Assembly (NCBI GenBank): GCA_027475525.1
Contig: JAMWFC010000116.1
Coordinates: 310,001-374,000 of the forward strand
Direction of reading: 5' to 3'
DNA length: 64,000 bases
DNA from: Macrolepiota albuminosa
Lineage: Eukaryota; Basidiomycota; Agaricomycetes; Agaricales; Agaricaceae
This document shows positions 32,043-44,701 of the stretch, one piece after another. The first letter of the stretch is position 1, and every line of letters begins with the position of its first letter. The notes below the pieces were generated by a model. The model did no database searches and had not been told where the DNA came from. It saw only the letters and a list, made by a program, of their open reading frames with translations. Made by a program: the position numbers and the translations under genes.

Positions 32043-35000
32043 CTAAGTCTGTGGATAAGACTCCAGCAACGCCTTTACCTCCGCAATGCACTCAACAAGC
32101 TTTGTATGCACCCCCCTCGCATTCTCCAACAACGGTCTAATATTCTCCGGCGTCATCGCCAGCGTCGGATCGGGTAACCCATTCGTTATCGGGTGAGGTG
32201 GCATCGACCTCACGGACCCGCTCTTCATCGTAGACGGGCGGTTGAAGCTCGAGCGCGACGACGCCCGAGGCGGGGGCCGATGATAGGGCCGGTAATTTTG
32301 AGGCGCACATCCCGACTTGGCATCTTCCTCGACATTAGACAACTTGGTTACGCGAGAAAGCGGCGGCGTTCCACCGCTTCCAAGTCCATGATGTCCCCCA
32401 CTCCCATTGCCCGTCGAACGAGTGGACGCTTCGCCCCATATAGACGACTGCGATCCGCTGACCGAGCGCTTTGGCGTCACCGTGCGACCAGGCAGAGACG
32501 GCAGCGATGGATACCCGTCCTGCAAGTACGGCGAACGCCCTGGCACTCGGGCCTTCTTCTTTCCTCGGACAGTCGCAGACGCATCGTGGTCGAGATTGCC
32601 GAGAACAATCTCATCCTCCGCATCATCCATGCGGTCCCAATCCTCCTCCTCCTCCCCCCCTGTACTGCTATCCTGCCGCGAAGTCGATCGAGAAGATGTA
32701 TGCGACTCAGGCGGGACCTCGGGTGAGGTGGGCTTGCTCCCTCGACCGATACGAAAGATGGACGCAAGAGACGGGCGGCGTGGGGACGACTTGTTATAGA
32801 GAGAAGGCGCGTACGGAGATGAGGGGCGACTGGCACGCATGAATTCTCCTGGTCCAGAGCTAGTTTGGGGACGCCGGCGGCCATACGAAGGCGATACCCG
32901 TCGGTGCGGATAAAGATGGCTATCCATCGAATCGTCCGTGGCGCTCGTGCTGAGCGACGTTGTCGACTGCGGCACCGACGGCGGGGGCGGGGGCGTTGGG
33001 GCATTCACACTCGCATTCACATTCTCCTGATCCTGCGACCTCGTAAAACTCCTCAAAATATCCCTCAACCCCAACATCCTCAGCCGACTCGCTCTTCTCT
33101 TCTTTTTCAGCTTCCCCTTCTGCTTTGCCTCACCCGCAGCATCCGTGCCCGCATCCACCTCAACAACAGCAGAACTACTCTCCGAAGGCAACGTCAGCGT
33201 GCTGTTCATCCCATCCTTCCCCCACCTCCACTCCCTATTCACATTAACACTTTCCTCTGGAATCGAGATATCCTCCGCCCCACTCCCATCACCCCCGCTC
33301 AAAATCTCCTTCAACAACACCAACTGCCGCTGGCTGAGATCATGCTTGCCCGTCGACGCGCGCCATCCCGCCTTCCCAATCCCAGGCGACGGCACCGGCG
33401 GCGGCGGGCACTGTCCGGTGATGGGCGTCGGGGTCTTTGAATCTTCCCCGTTAAGCGTAATCGCACGCTCGCGCCCTGTTTTGTGTACCGGAGACAGAGG
33501 CATTACAGGCACCGATACACTAGGTGTCGGCCCACGATCAGAAGCGTTGTTGCCTGATCCAAGCTCAATGAGGAGCTCGGCGCACTCCCATGATATGCGG
33601 TATTTGGAGCGGATGGTGTAGTACGCCGAAGCGAGCTGCTTATATGCGTTTACTGCAGGAATGGGAGGGGTTGGGACGAGTACTGGAAGAGAGACTGGTG
33701 CTAGACTTGCTGCGAGGGAGAGACTGCTTGCAGATGGAGGTGGCGGTTTCGTGGTAGACCGGGACCGGTTGCGTGATAGGGGACGGGGGAGGTTGGCGAA
33801 AAAACTAGGCGTGGAAGGCCGTGTAGCAGACCGTGTAATTTCGGGCTGTTGTTGATTCACGAGCTGCTGTTGCCTCGCAAGTTGCTGCTGCTGCTGCTGG
33901 TGATGTTGTTGATCAAGAAGGTTTTGTACTTGGGTCACCAATTTTTCGTATGTAGCTTGCAGTGCCTTGAGTCCTATAAAAGAGAAACAGACAAGGTCAA
34001 CTTCATCCCTGACCAGGTAAAGAAGAAAAACACCTACTCTCGACACCAGAAGCAAACTCCCTCACCCGTTCCATGTCCTTCCTCAACCCTACCTGTGCTT
34101 GACTGATCCTCTCAGGGATCTTCAAATCTCCCAAAGAGCTTCTCCGCAGTCCAGCTGCATTCGCTATGACAACCTCAGGACCAATACTCGACCGTCCCAA
34201 AGAAACTGATTGAGGCGATCCAATTGACGGGAGGTACTTTCGCGAAGGCGACATCGAAGTCGAGGTCGACGGTGCTGGTGAAGAAAGCGATGCGTTGCTC
34301 GACACTGTAGGGAGAGATCCGTTTGGAGAAAACAGAGGTTCTGCGACACGGGGTCTAGTTTTGTCAGGCCCCGGCGCTGCAGGTCGCACGCTGGGTGGCG
34401 AAGGCGGTTGGAGTTCAATGGGTGGGAGGAGCGGCTTCCCTGGTGGGGATTTCGGAGTCGGGGTTTTTGAAGGCGTAACGGGAACTGTTTTTGTCTCCTT
34501 GCGAGCAGTGACGCTCTCCGGTGTAGGAGTAATATTCTCGTCTCTTATCCCATTACCAAAGCCGACGATGTCCAGGAGTCCTACGACGTTTTGCAAAGAA
34601 ACTCCGCTCTTTGTGCGTCTATGCCGACCAGCGAGGCTGAGACGTCGGACGGAGCCCATAAACGAGCGTGATCCCTCCTTTTCTTCCACTATCTGTTTTT
34701 CGCCCGGAGGCACACTGCTCTCTTTTCCTTTGCCACTCTCAGTGGCACGTCCAAGTCCCAGCCCGCTATACTTCTCCTCCGTCCTCTCCTTAGATTTTTC
34801 TATTCCTCCCTCATTCCGATCATCTCCATGTCCTCCGATTGCACTGAGTCCAAGCTTAAGCTGCACAAAGCCTCGGCTCTTCCGCTTGACGAGCCTGGAA
34901 GGGGTACCCTCATCCGGCTTTGGATGCTGCTTTTTCGTTGGTGTTTGCGGTTGAACAGGTTGAACGGAAAGATCTACTTCGCTCGTGCTGCCCCGCCTAA

Positions 35001-36315
35001 AAGGGCTGGAAGTAGACCGAAAAAACCACGACGGACCCGGTCCAACGGTAGATGAGCGTCTCCCTGATTGAGAAAGGGGTGGTGCCGGGGGATCTTCCCG
35101 GTGCTGATGTTGTGCGTGAGACGAAGCAGAGGACGAGATGGAAGAGATGGACGCTTGGCTCTGAGGGCGGGCGGAGCGTGGCGTAATATTATCGCGAGTT
35201 TCTGTAAATACTGTTAATGGTTTGAACGGTCACGGGACGTGGCGCAATTTACTAACCAGTTTCGCTCGGAGCCGTGCTCCCCTTTCTCCTCCTGACACCC
35301 CATTTCTTCATGCTTCCAATACGACTGAGTAGTGCACCTGCTCCGCCACTGCTATTTGGAGTCGCAGGCACGCTTTGGGCGGCAGGCGGCGGTGTAGTCG
35401 GGCGAACATCTCCCTCGCTCTCTTCCCCTCGTATGACACCCAACTCTATAGTGTTGCCCTGAGGCCTGCTCTTCTTCCTCAGTCTCCTGCGTTCACGCTC
35501 TCTATGTACTGGTGGGGAGGGAGGGAACGCGTCAAATGCGCTGGACGACCGGGAAGTTGACGGGCGCAAGTGTGTCGTGGAGGTAACGGTAAATGCCGAG
35601 GACGGCGGGCGGGCTGTCGGGACCGAGAAGACGGACGACGTTGGGGAGCGGGGGAAGGGGCTCGGTCCGGAAGCCGAGCTAGGCAGAAGGAAAGGCAGGG
35701 GAATAGCAGGAACGGGCGGTGGTGGATTGGAAAGACGTGCAGGCGAGCGGTGAGGGCGGGCCGTGACAGTCCGGTCCTCCTCGTCGCGCTCAACGTATCC
35801 CAGATCGTCGTCCGAGTGCAGTCCTTGGCCTTCCTCTGCCTCGAACTCGTCGTCCCAGCTCTCTGGCCGTGGCTGTTGCGGCTGTTTGCGTCGTAAACGC
35901 AATGGCGAGGCTTTGTCTATACCTGGCGATGATGGAAACGCCTTTCGAACAGGCGAGTCCTCAAAGTCGTCGTCCCAGTTCTCTGCGTTGTTCGCTCGAC
36001 GCGGCGTTGAAGGTCCTGGTTCGATCCACTCTGAGGACAGATCCATTGTATTTGTTCTGTCTTCGAGAATCGTGTTGGTTTTCGTTTGATGGTGGTCGTC
36101 GCTGTCGTGATCCCAGTCTGAGCTGGCAATGGACATCCGATGGACATCCTTGTCGTGTATCATAGCGTCATTCGTGGTCGTTTTATTATTTGTCCTCGAT
36201 AAAGGGTTGAACTCGAAGTCGTCGTCCCAGTTGTCTGAAGGAGCTAGATCGCTGTGTTAGCAGGGACCTTTGACGCGTCGTCTGGCTCACCTAGTACATG
36301 AACTGTAGCCATCAT
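32043..36315 (-). CDS. large Ser/Pro-rich protein with WDDDFE motifs (possible Byr4/Bfa1-like)
   Basis: Four exons: 36315-36291, 36243-35257, 35201-34038, 33973-32043; introns 47, 55 and 64 nt with GT/AG borders. Joined length is 4107 nt, 1368 aa, in frame throughout. The N-terminus carries acidic Trp motifs: NWDDDFEF (about residues 13-20), ENWDDDFED (about 96-104), ESWDDEFEAE (about 136-145). A long low-complexity Ser/Pro/Arg region follows (PSWFFRSTSSPFRRGSTSE). The C-terminal part has helical blocks: LKALQATYEKLVTQVQNLLD, a Gln-rich stretch, VNAYKQLASAYYTIRSKYRI, DLSQRQLVLLKEILSGG, and a final ENARGVHTKLVECIAEVKAL. From memory, such motifs occur in the Byr4/Bfa1 regulators of the septation/mitotic exit GTPase, but this identity is a guess; no catalytic domain is visible. 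The gene model itself is strong. Confidence 0.75.
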
Positions 36316-39300
36316 GGCGTTCTGTCATTAAGCGTGTTCGGTAGCGTTATAAGCTACGCGAACGCCGTCTGTAAAGAGAGGAAAGCAGGAACAACCCCTT
36401 GCGTCTGACAGCAATAAATAAAGATTTCTTTGACGTGGGCCACAACTCGGGTTAGGGTTCTCCTGATCGTCTACTTTTGTCTTCCTCTCTATTCTCCACC
36501 CCCATCATGGCCCCACCAAGCCCAGATCATACGCTCTGGCCTGTATACCGCAACCTACTCGAACCCCCTATCTGATTTACTGTGCGCATCTGCCTCGAGG
36601 CCAGCGCCTGCCCAACTTGCTGCATCAGGTTCGCTTTGTTCCCGATGTCGTCAAGGTGATGGCGGTCACCTGTTCCTGAACCGTTCTGCCCGAACGCGGA
36701 ATAACCCAGTCTTTTATAACTTTTTTCGATGACATTTGGACTTGACTTTAAATCAAATGAGCTCATAGTTTATTGGACGGGGACAGGTTGCTCGATTTTT
36801 TAATTTGTATGCACATAACACAGCAGGAGTTGCTGTCTCTCACTCTAAACACAGGGCAGATGGGCCGCAATATTCATCATCACGCATATGATGAGATTGG
36901 CCTTCCTTTGTCCACGCCTTTGTCTTCCTTTCACACCCGTTCGTTCAATCAATAGAGAGATAATAGCCATCCGTTTTCGAACAATTGCCTCTTATTATTC
37001 TCTTCTAAGAACCATAGCTATTCAAACTCACAGCCATGGCCCAACTAGGAAAGCCAGCAACTATCCTCGCCTATGGGCCATTTGTTTTCTTTCGCTTTGA
37101 TATGTCGAGGTGGCAACAAGAACAAAAGACGCGACAGCTTTCAAAGTCATGCCAGAGTTTCTACTGATCAAAATGATGAAGGTTCCCACGCTGAGCTATT
37201 TTGAACTCACGCCCACCCTTGCAGTACCCTTTCCACCAGTAAAAAACCCTACATGCGCGGATATCCTGTTCTCGGTCTGTTGCGAATATACATCATAAGC
37301 GTGCCTTGAAATCACAATATCACATCTCCTTTTGATATATCACATTCCATTCTTACGCTCACTGACTCTACTACTGGACACCCTCAGTTTACACAAGCTG
37401 AGGGCGAGCTGAACCTACTTACATATTTCGTACAGTCACTAAGTATACCGCAGATAAGTACCTACAACGTCTGTGGTTATCTAGGTTTTTTGAAGGACAT
37501 ATTCTGACCCGGTCTTAGAGTCCCATTGGCCTTGACTTGGATCTGTACAAACGGTTTGTCTGTCTCTCGAGTGAGATCAATCACGACGCTTTGAACAATA
37601 GACTGAACAATGTCTTCGTATCAGTCTCTCGGGTTGCCTCTGCACAGACCGCTCATCTCAGTTTTTGTGGCTTTATGACTTTCCGTTCCTACTTGAACAT
37701 CTTGACAACCGTCCTGCTTTGGCATATCTCCTTGTCTAGCAACTTGTCTTGACTTTATTCCTGATGTCCTGATGTCCGTTCCATCAATATCAATACATCT
37801 CTGAAAGGAAAAACAACAGGATTTATCCGCGACAATATTATTAAAAAAATCTTTACGCCGACAAATTATTGTCGACCTCTCAAAACAGGTGACTGCTCAC
37901 CTGTGTACATCATCAATCAATATCAACCAGTCTTCTCCCTAACCTTTCATTTTTTTTGCATACGTCCGCACCGCATCAAGCTATTCTGGACAATCAAGTT
38001 TCAGCCTTGATGACGGCCCTTTCATTTCCGAATCGTCGGATCTCCATGGAGGAGATTGGCTAACAAGAACAACAGAGCGAACACTGTCAAAGGAGAGCCA
38101 TGTCTCCTCAAATAGGAGTCAGGAGAGCAAGGAGCGTTGGTCATGTGAGTTCGGCTACGCCCCCCTTAAAATGTTTTTTATTCTTCGCCACACCTCAGTT
38201 CGTACTGCATTGACGTGCACGATACTGAGGTGTGTACATACTTGCTATTTACCAAACTACGCTACTTTGGTTACCTAGTACATTGGATTTGTCTAGAATC
38301 CGTATCTACCGCACGTCGATCGCTGATAAACACCTTTGGAGCTAGCGCCTAAATTTGCATGATTGTGCACTACCATACTCGTATTCGATCTCTCCGTTTC
38401 CCTATTAGTACGGACGAAGAGCTCGGCGCTTAGTATCTTTGTCCAGACTTCAACTTTTGTATCTGATTCGGATAGTAGGTCGGTTTAGAACATCTATCCA
38501 CCTGCCCTACTTGTGATATCCATTAATACCAGCGCTCGTGCTTCTAGCTAATCTGTCACTCAAAGTTTGCATCCGACGAGAAGAACGGAGCGGCACACAT
38601 CCAAACAACCGTTCTCAGCGTTGCTAACAGCCAGCTGCTCAGATTTCGTTTGTCAATAAATCTGACTTCTTCCACAGAAGTGTGTACTCACCCTACACCC
38701 AAGCTGCTTCTAATCGCCATCCCCTCAATTTCCGCATGTTTCAACCCCGCAAATAAGACGCGCGCATCACGCCTAATTTACACATCCACCAGAAATTGTA
38801 TATGTGTCAATCTGTAGATGGACTGGGCGCGTCGGCTTGATATGAAATCAAGTCATCGTGTGTTACCCATGTGTGAGGTGAGATACTTATTTGATTGCAG
38901 ATCTCGACCTTCTCTCTGCAAAACGTTGATTCGATCCGAGGTATGAGTCATACACGGAATTCTGGAACCTCCACATGTGGCATACAGCGATTGTCAGAGT
39001 ATTCTGGGAAGAAGTGTGTACGCCATGCGTTTGAATACAAACGTAAGGTGAGGACGCGCGCTCTCTCCTGTAGATGACAGATCCACTTCTGTGAGCGTGC
39101 AACGACGTTTACAGACCGAGGAAGTAGGAAACAAAAGTTCTTCTCGCAATATAATTGATCTCGTAGATATGACCGAGAGGACACAAATCGACGATCGAGC
39201 TCTTATGCATTGCAAAAATTGAGCCACATAATACGAGACTTTTTTTCTCATAAAACAGGGCAGCTATGATTTAAAGCTATGAAAGAAGACTTTGGAAGTG

Positions 39301-39803
39301 GCATAACATATTACGTATAAATCACACTCAGCGCCACACCCATACCTGAGTGTTTAAATCTAGCTAGAGCGAAGCCAGATAACCGAAGAGTTCGGCAACT
39401 GCTCTTTATTGGCCTCAGTATATGTAGCCATTGCCGAGGAAACCACTATTTCAAGCAATTTATCATGCGTGAACTTCGCAAGTTGAGGTATATCCAGACT
39501 TTGCATCATCATGTGCCCTGCATTCGATGTACTGCCTTGATTGTCCGAAGATCTTCCCCAATGATACACGGAGCTTAGTCAATTCACTACATCGCCGGTA
39601 ATAGCGGGTGACGGTCCAGGTGATAAGGAATTTCTCGGTAGGACGAACTAGGCTGACTGTTGTGCTTGAATCTTCCCTCTAATAGTATCACGTACAAAAT
39701 CTTCGTATGACAAAGTCATAATGGTATAGCGCAGATTAGAATACATTCCGATAGCTAAGAAAATTGTCTGGTGAGACTAGCACTGAGAATGTTCTTGGCC
39801 GTC
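36316..39803. other. long intergenic stretch, no supported gene
   Basis: Base composition is like that of gene space. Several short open stretches occur (for example 39360-39569 reverse, with LAKFTHDKLLEIVVSSAMAT, possibly another remnant), but I see no domain, convincing splice pattern or repeat. Confidence 0.4.
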
Positions 39804-40190
39804 ATTCGAGTAAGGCCTTAACGACGGCCCGATTATCTATCGAAGCAGCTTTGGCCAAAGTGGAATCAATAGCAAACTTGACGGTTGCCAAACTATCCTT
39901 CGTGCGAGCTGAAGTCTTCTCGTCCGGCTTAAGAGCTTTCGTTAGCAATGTTGCGTCTCTATTCACAAGGGCAGCCAGAGACTCACATAACGTTTCTTGA
40001 GGTTCTCAAAGTCGTCCATCAGTCTAATCAACAAATTTCTTTGTTCAATCAGCTTTGCCTCAATATCGGCAAGCTTGAACATCATGCTATGTGGCATGAG
40101 ACAGGTCACTTATGAATCGAGAATGAAAGCCTACCCATTGACTCGAACATTGTCATGAGGCGGGAAAGCAGGTTCGTCCGACGAAGGCAT
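39804..40190 (-). pseudogene. small coiled-coil protein gene with frame break
   Basis: ATG at 40190 (MPSSDEPAFPPHDNVRVN), a 45-50 nt intron with GTAGGC...CATAG, then a helical exon MMFKLADIEAKLIEQRNLLI, RLMDDFENLKKRY. Two extra bases at about 39987 shift the frame; the other frame continues ESLAALVNRDATLLTKALKP to KAVVKALLE-like residues and a TGA near 39804. Either a sequencing error, a missed tiny intron, or a pseudogene. No family is recognised; the heptad-like pattern suggests a coiled coil. Confidence 0.35.
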
Positions 40191-41366
40191 TGCGTATGGG
40201 GAGTTTCAAATAAGATGCGTGGAGGATGATAACTTTGCGACCTACACTTATATCTATCCACAGTATAAAAATGTACTTTATGATGAGAATGAAATTAAGC
40301 GGCCATGGAAACACGATTTATTTGGTTATTCAACATTCGGGACCTGAGTGATATAATCCTGTTGTCGGACATAAGACAATGACAGCATCGTAACAAGAAA
40401 AGGGTACGTATACACTTGAATGAATGTTCAAACAGGATGACTCGACTCAGTCCGTGGGCACGGTAAAAGACGTCATTGATGGGTACTAGTGGGATACAAT
40501 ATCGACTACAACTTGTATCAAAATCTCGTGTTTTGTCAATAGTACCTGAAACACAAAGGAAAAAGGCTGGTAGTACCTTGCTACTAGGTAATTTTCCAAC
40601 CACCAGTGACATGTCTTGTCGTTCACGTGAAATAATCAAGGGCTAGATTGTTGACTATGCCACGGATGGGCGGAAGCCTGCGGTACAATTCTGTCTGGGT
40701 TGCGACAATGGTATGATATATTCACGCGTATTGACCGGTCGCATCATGTTTCGAAGTCCAGATATAGTATATGTTGATGCAACGGGCGCTTTGGGGATTG
40801 ACAATATGGGCGCATTCCAAAAAGAAATCTAATGGTCAAGATACGAGCACTCGAGGAAGGCTTAAGCTTGAAGCTTATTTCGATTGGACTTGATAAAACT
40901 TTGAATTACAGCAGTTCCAGAGAATACCAGCACTCACAGGTAGGTTTTAACAATTTCCTTCTGGACCAATTTTTTTTTTCGACGAAGTGACTTCATGTAA
41001 GGCACATCGGACAGAAGACTTCACCGAAGAAAAGACCGTGTCGTGGCAAAAAACTTGTGCCGAAGCGCGCTGTAGCGGTTTGGGTCCCCGCCATGAATGA
41101 CTGGCAGTACTAGAGGCCTCTGCCACTCTGAGTAACGGGTCACAGTATACTAACAATGTTTGTTCTAACGGGACAGGTAGTCCAACTGGGTTCGTTGAGT
41201 GCAATTCCGACGTGGCACGTGCTTCTGCGACTTCCATTTCGACCCCACGTTATGACAGCAAATGTACAAAATACACAGCAAATCTGCACGTGAAAGGAGG
41301 CACAGCGTATTTATAACAACAATACCCATCACCGAACAAATGTTAGTTGTTAGTTGAACTTCATCC
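40191..41366. other. intergenic, no supported gene
   Basis: Short reverse-strand open stretches at 40295-40639 and 40947-41237 lack domains and splice logic. Nothing else is seen. Confidence 0.45.
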
Positions 41367-42349
41367 ATGGCTGTGAACACCGAGGCTCGGGCTGCTCTTG
41401 TCTTTCTCATTCTTTATACCATCCTCTTTGTTCTCCTTATTCTTGGATATGTCACAAGGCGCCTTAGATTGCGTTCACGCTACACGATCATCACACTACA
41501 TGTCGCAATTCGATTGGCGGCTCAGTCAACTGGACTAGCATTCGGACTGCTTGGTTTCTCTAACATTGGGATCTTGGTCGCATATTTTACTCTGTACGCC
41601 AGGACTCGTTACCATGTTATTCTGTCCTGATATATCTGAACAGGAACACAGAAGGTTATTTCACCCTGGTGCTGTGTGCATACAGATTCCTTATCAGCTG
41701 GCACTATCATAATCTCGCAGCACACGATAGCTGGCTTGAGCCGCGCGTTCCACCGGATACCCCAATTCTCCGCCGTCTTCGTGAATCCCTCTCCTTCTCC
41801 GGTCCGAAGCGAAATTTCATGGCAATCATGCACCAGTTGCTTATTGCAGCTAATGTTGTCATTATAGCCGGTGGCTCATCACTTGCTGGAGCTCAAACCA
41901 GTTTGGAGGTATTCAATGAAAGACTTCACAAGGCCATGATTTTGCGAACAGTCGGTGGATCTATATTCCTAATGTTGACCATGGTGTTCTGTCCTTGCGT
42001 CCTGTATACCATATGGCAGTACCGCCAAGAGCAATCAAGAGGACAGATGCACCCTACCTCTATCATCCTACTTGTGGCGTGGCCATTCCTTATGGTGCGT
42101 GGAGTGTATGGCATTTTATCAGCCGTATATTCGCCATTCGACTATTTCTACCCTGGGAATTATGCAAAAGACGGCCTTAAAGACTCGTTTGTCATCAGTG
42201 AATACGTGCTTTCGACGGCGATGGAATGGACCACATGCTTGTTGCTCATGTTTACATATGTCACTTCACAGAATGACCCCCCAAAACCACCATTGCCAAG
42301 TTGGAAAAAGGATAAAGAAAACTTACAAATCCATAGTGGTGACTCGTAG
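41367..42349 (+). CDS. fungal multi-pass membrane protein (DUF7702-like)
   Basis: Exon 1 41367-41593, intron 41594-41643 (50 nt, GTACGC...ACAG), exon 2 41644-42349; 933 nt, 310 aa. The start is the first ATG, MAVNTEARAALVFLIL, entering a membrane span at once. About seven hydrophobic segments can be read, among them FLILYTILFVLLILGYV, STGLAFGLLGFSNIGILVAY, LLIAANVVIIAGGSS, GGSIFLMLTMVFCPCVLYTI, SIILLVAWPFLMVRGVYGIL and EWTTCLLLMFTYV. The tail is short and polar (PPKPPLPSWKKDKEN). The layout fits a widespread fungal family of unknown function that I know as DUF7702. Location would be a cellular membrane. The naming is from general resemblance; the gene structure is well supported. Confidence 0.75.
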
Positions 42350-42768
42350 GTAGAGTATGCTTGAGCGCTTTTCGAACCTGATTCTATGTAGAGTTTTGTT
42401 TTACACGTTGTAATCACCTTGACTACAAGTGCGAGTCAACCGTGATATCTCTTTGTAGTTCAATGATTTACCTCCAAGTGTCCTTAATTACCTTATTATT
42501 GCGAGAACAAACACATAATATTTGTAGCATCCTCGAAATCAACAAAGCATTTGAACATTAAGGCATTTTCCAAACCTTCCATGCCGACGCATTGATGATC
42601 TCGAAAGAACATATGCCAAAACACAGTCACCGGCGCCACATTGTCAAGGCAGTTCTTTGTAAACGTCCTTGTCCCTAAAACTCTCCTTGTTCTTCAATCT
42701 GAAGGTTGCATCAGTACCATGTTCGTGGTCTGTATAAGAGGTCAAGTCCTGTCCCCACCTCACAAAGC
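42350..42768. other. intergenic between two forward genes
   Basis: Contains the 3' flank of the membrane protein gene and the upstream region of the F-box gene. No further gene or repeat is seen. Confidence 0.5.
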
Positions 42769-44579
42769 ATGACAGGAAGACATGAGTAAGTAAACTTGCA
42801 TGGTTTATTGTTTCATCTGATCAACCTATCACGTTCAGCTTCAGCCTTCCCGCGGAAGTTCTCGAGAATATATTCTCTCATAGTGTTTCACCAAGCGATG
42901 CGATTTCCTTTCCTGCTAATGTGACGCAGTGGCCCTGGCCTTTGCTGAGTGTTAACAAACAATGGCAGGCCGTCGCCCGTGCAAATCCAGAACTATGGAG
43001 TAAGCATGAGGTCGCGATTAGCAGGCGTCTTACTCCATACGAAGCCAGTCAAGTGATTAATCGCCATGCGAAGTTGATCAAACCCAGGAATGGCACGAAA
43101 CTCTCCATCGCACTCTCATGCGCTTCCAAAGATTATAGTGCAGAGGCAGTCCGGAAAATTATCAAACCCAACGCGACATCCATAGCCGAACTCCGGCTGG
43201 ATTTCGTTCCTTTCACAGCCTTGGCGGAGCTCTTTAACTCCTACTACGAAGTGACCAAGTTCACGAGGATCGCCTCTCTTGAGATGAATTTCTCGGTTTG
43301 GAAGACTGATGAACGCCTGGCTGGTCTATTTGTGGACAGAGGCATCTTCCGCACCCCCACCTTGAGGAACCTTGTCTTGTTTAATAGCCGCTACGACCCG
43401 GTTCTGATGGGTATTTTGTTAAATCCTCAGTCATTCGGATGGAAACATCTCACTTCTTTGACCTTGCACTGGCTATCTATCGGGGCCTTGCGCGAAGTCC
43501 TTTGTCAATGCGATTCACTTATATATTTTACCGGTTCAAACATCTTGCATTCCATGGAAGATATTCCTTCCCCTGAGTACCACGAACGATATCACCTCCG
43601 ACGATTACGATCTGTCACACTGAGTAACAGGATTCCTCCTCCTGACATGCTGCTGCACATACCTATCCCATGGGAGACCCTCATTGTTCTTGATCTGGGA
43701 GGCAGAGAGACGTATATCAATGACATGCTGACGATCTTGGAGAGATGTCACAACTTACGAGGGTTATCAGCCGAAGTACATAAACCTCGCATCCCGCGCA
43801 CACTCAATGTCTTCCGGGTATATCTTCCATACCTCTGGTCCCTCCGTCTGGATTTGGAGGATGGACTCTTGCTCCGGTGTCTCGTAGTGCCAAACCTCAC
43901 TAGTCTGCACGTCAATCAGCTCGACAAACACGTGGTTTCTTCTCCGCCAATCTTTTTTCCCGGAGAAGAGGTTTTAGAGATGCTGGCACAGAGCAAATGT
44001 ACGCTTGTCGAATTTCAGCGTCGGCGCCGTCACTTTTACGACGAAGATCCTCCAGCGCTCGACCCAGGGCCACAGGATTTCCTTTACTGGCCATTCGCAA
44101 CTGTCCAAACTCTCATCTCATATGGAATGAGCAGGAACGCGCGGTTCTTCATCGTGGCTGGCCTAGTTCTTCAGCGGTCATTTCTAGAAGCAATTCTGAG
44201 AGGAAAATACCTTCCCCATGTCGAAGGTCTTGAATTTGCCGTCGAACCACAAGATCTGGAGATATTCATGCGCATCATAGAAGATCGTGTTCAACAGGGT
44301 AAACTGCGCTTTGCCAGGGCGACAGTCCCGGGAATCAGGATGGAACAATTACAACAAGCTAAGTACCGCATGCACAGCCTCAGCAAACAGTGGCGAGTTG
44401 ATTGTACAGTGGATGCAGGGTTACCTTGGAACGCACACCATTATGACGGTGTCTCGGATGACGATACGGATAGTAGTAGTGCCGGGAGTCTCTCCGAATG
44501 GATGACGGACAGCGAGGATGATCATGCTCCTAGAGCAAGAGGGAAATTGTATGAGTATCATTATCGTTACGAAAACTGA
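42769..44579 (+). CDS. F-box protein, two exons
   Basis: A 17-nt first exon (42769-42785, MTGRHD), an intron of 53 nt (GTAAGT...TTCAG, 42786-42838), and a long exon 42839-44579; 1758 nt, 585 aa. The splice joins directly into the F-box: FSLPAEVLENIFSHSVSPSD, then WPLLSVNKQWQAVARANPEL. The rest contains irregular leucine-rich strands (SIAELRLDFVPF, LRNLVLFNSRY, HLTSLTLHWLSIGALREVLC, LIVLDLGGRE, LRSVTLSN), as in F-box proteins of basidiomycetes with LRR-like C-termini. The C-terminal tail is acidic (DGVSDDDTDSSSAGSLSEWM). By family it would act as a substrate adaptor of an SCF ubiquitin ligase; the target is unknown. The last 32 bp of the gene lie in the first copy of a 77-bp duplication (44548-44701) that does not change the protein. 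Confidence 0.8.
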
Positions 44580-44701
44580 GGTTACTATGTATGGTTGCAC
44601 TTGTTCTTTGACATCCAGATTGTATGTATGAGTATCATTATCGTTACGAAAACTGAGGTTACTATGTATGGTTGCACTTGTTCTTTGACATCCAGATTGT
44701 A
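44548..44701. repeat. 77-bp perfect tandem duplication at the F-box 3' end
   Basis: Bases 44548-44624 recur exactly at 44625-44701, including the stop codon region of the F-box gene. Confidence 0.97.

Noticed and set aside
36018..36027. tRNA gene (GGTTCGATCC, B-box like)
   Set aside because: It lies inside a clear coding exon and no cloverleaf partner sequences are around it.
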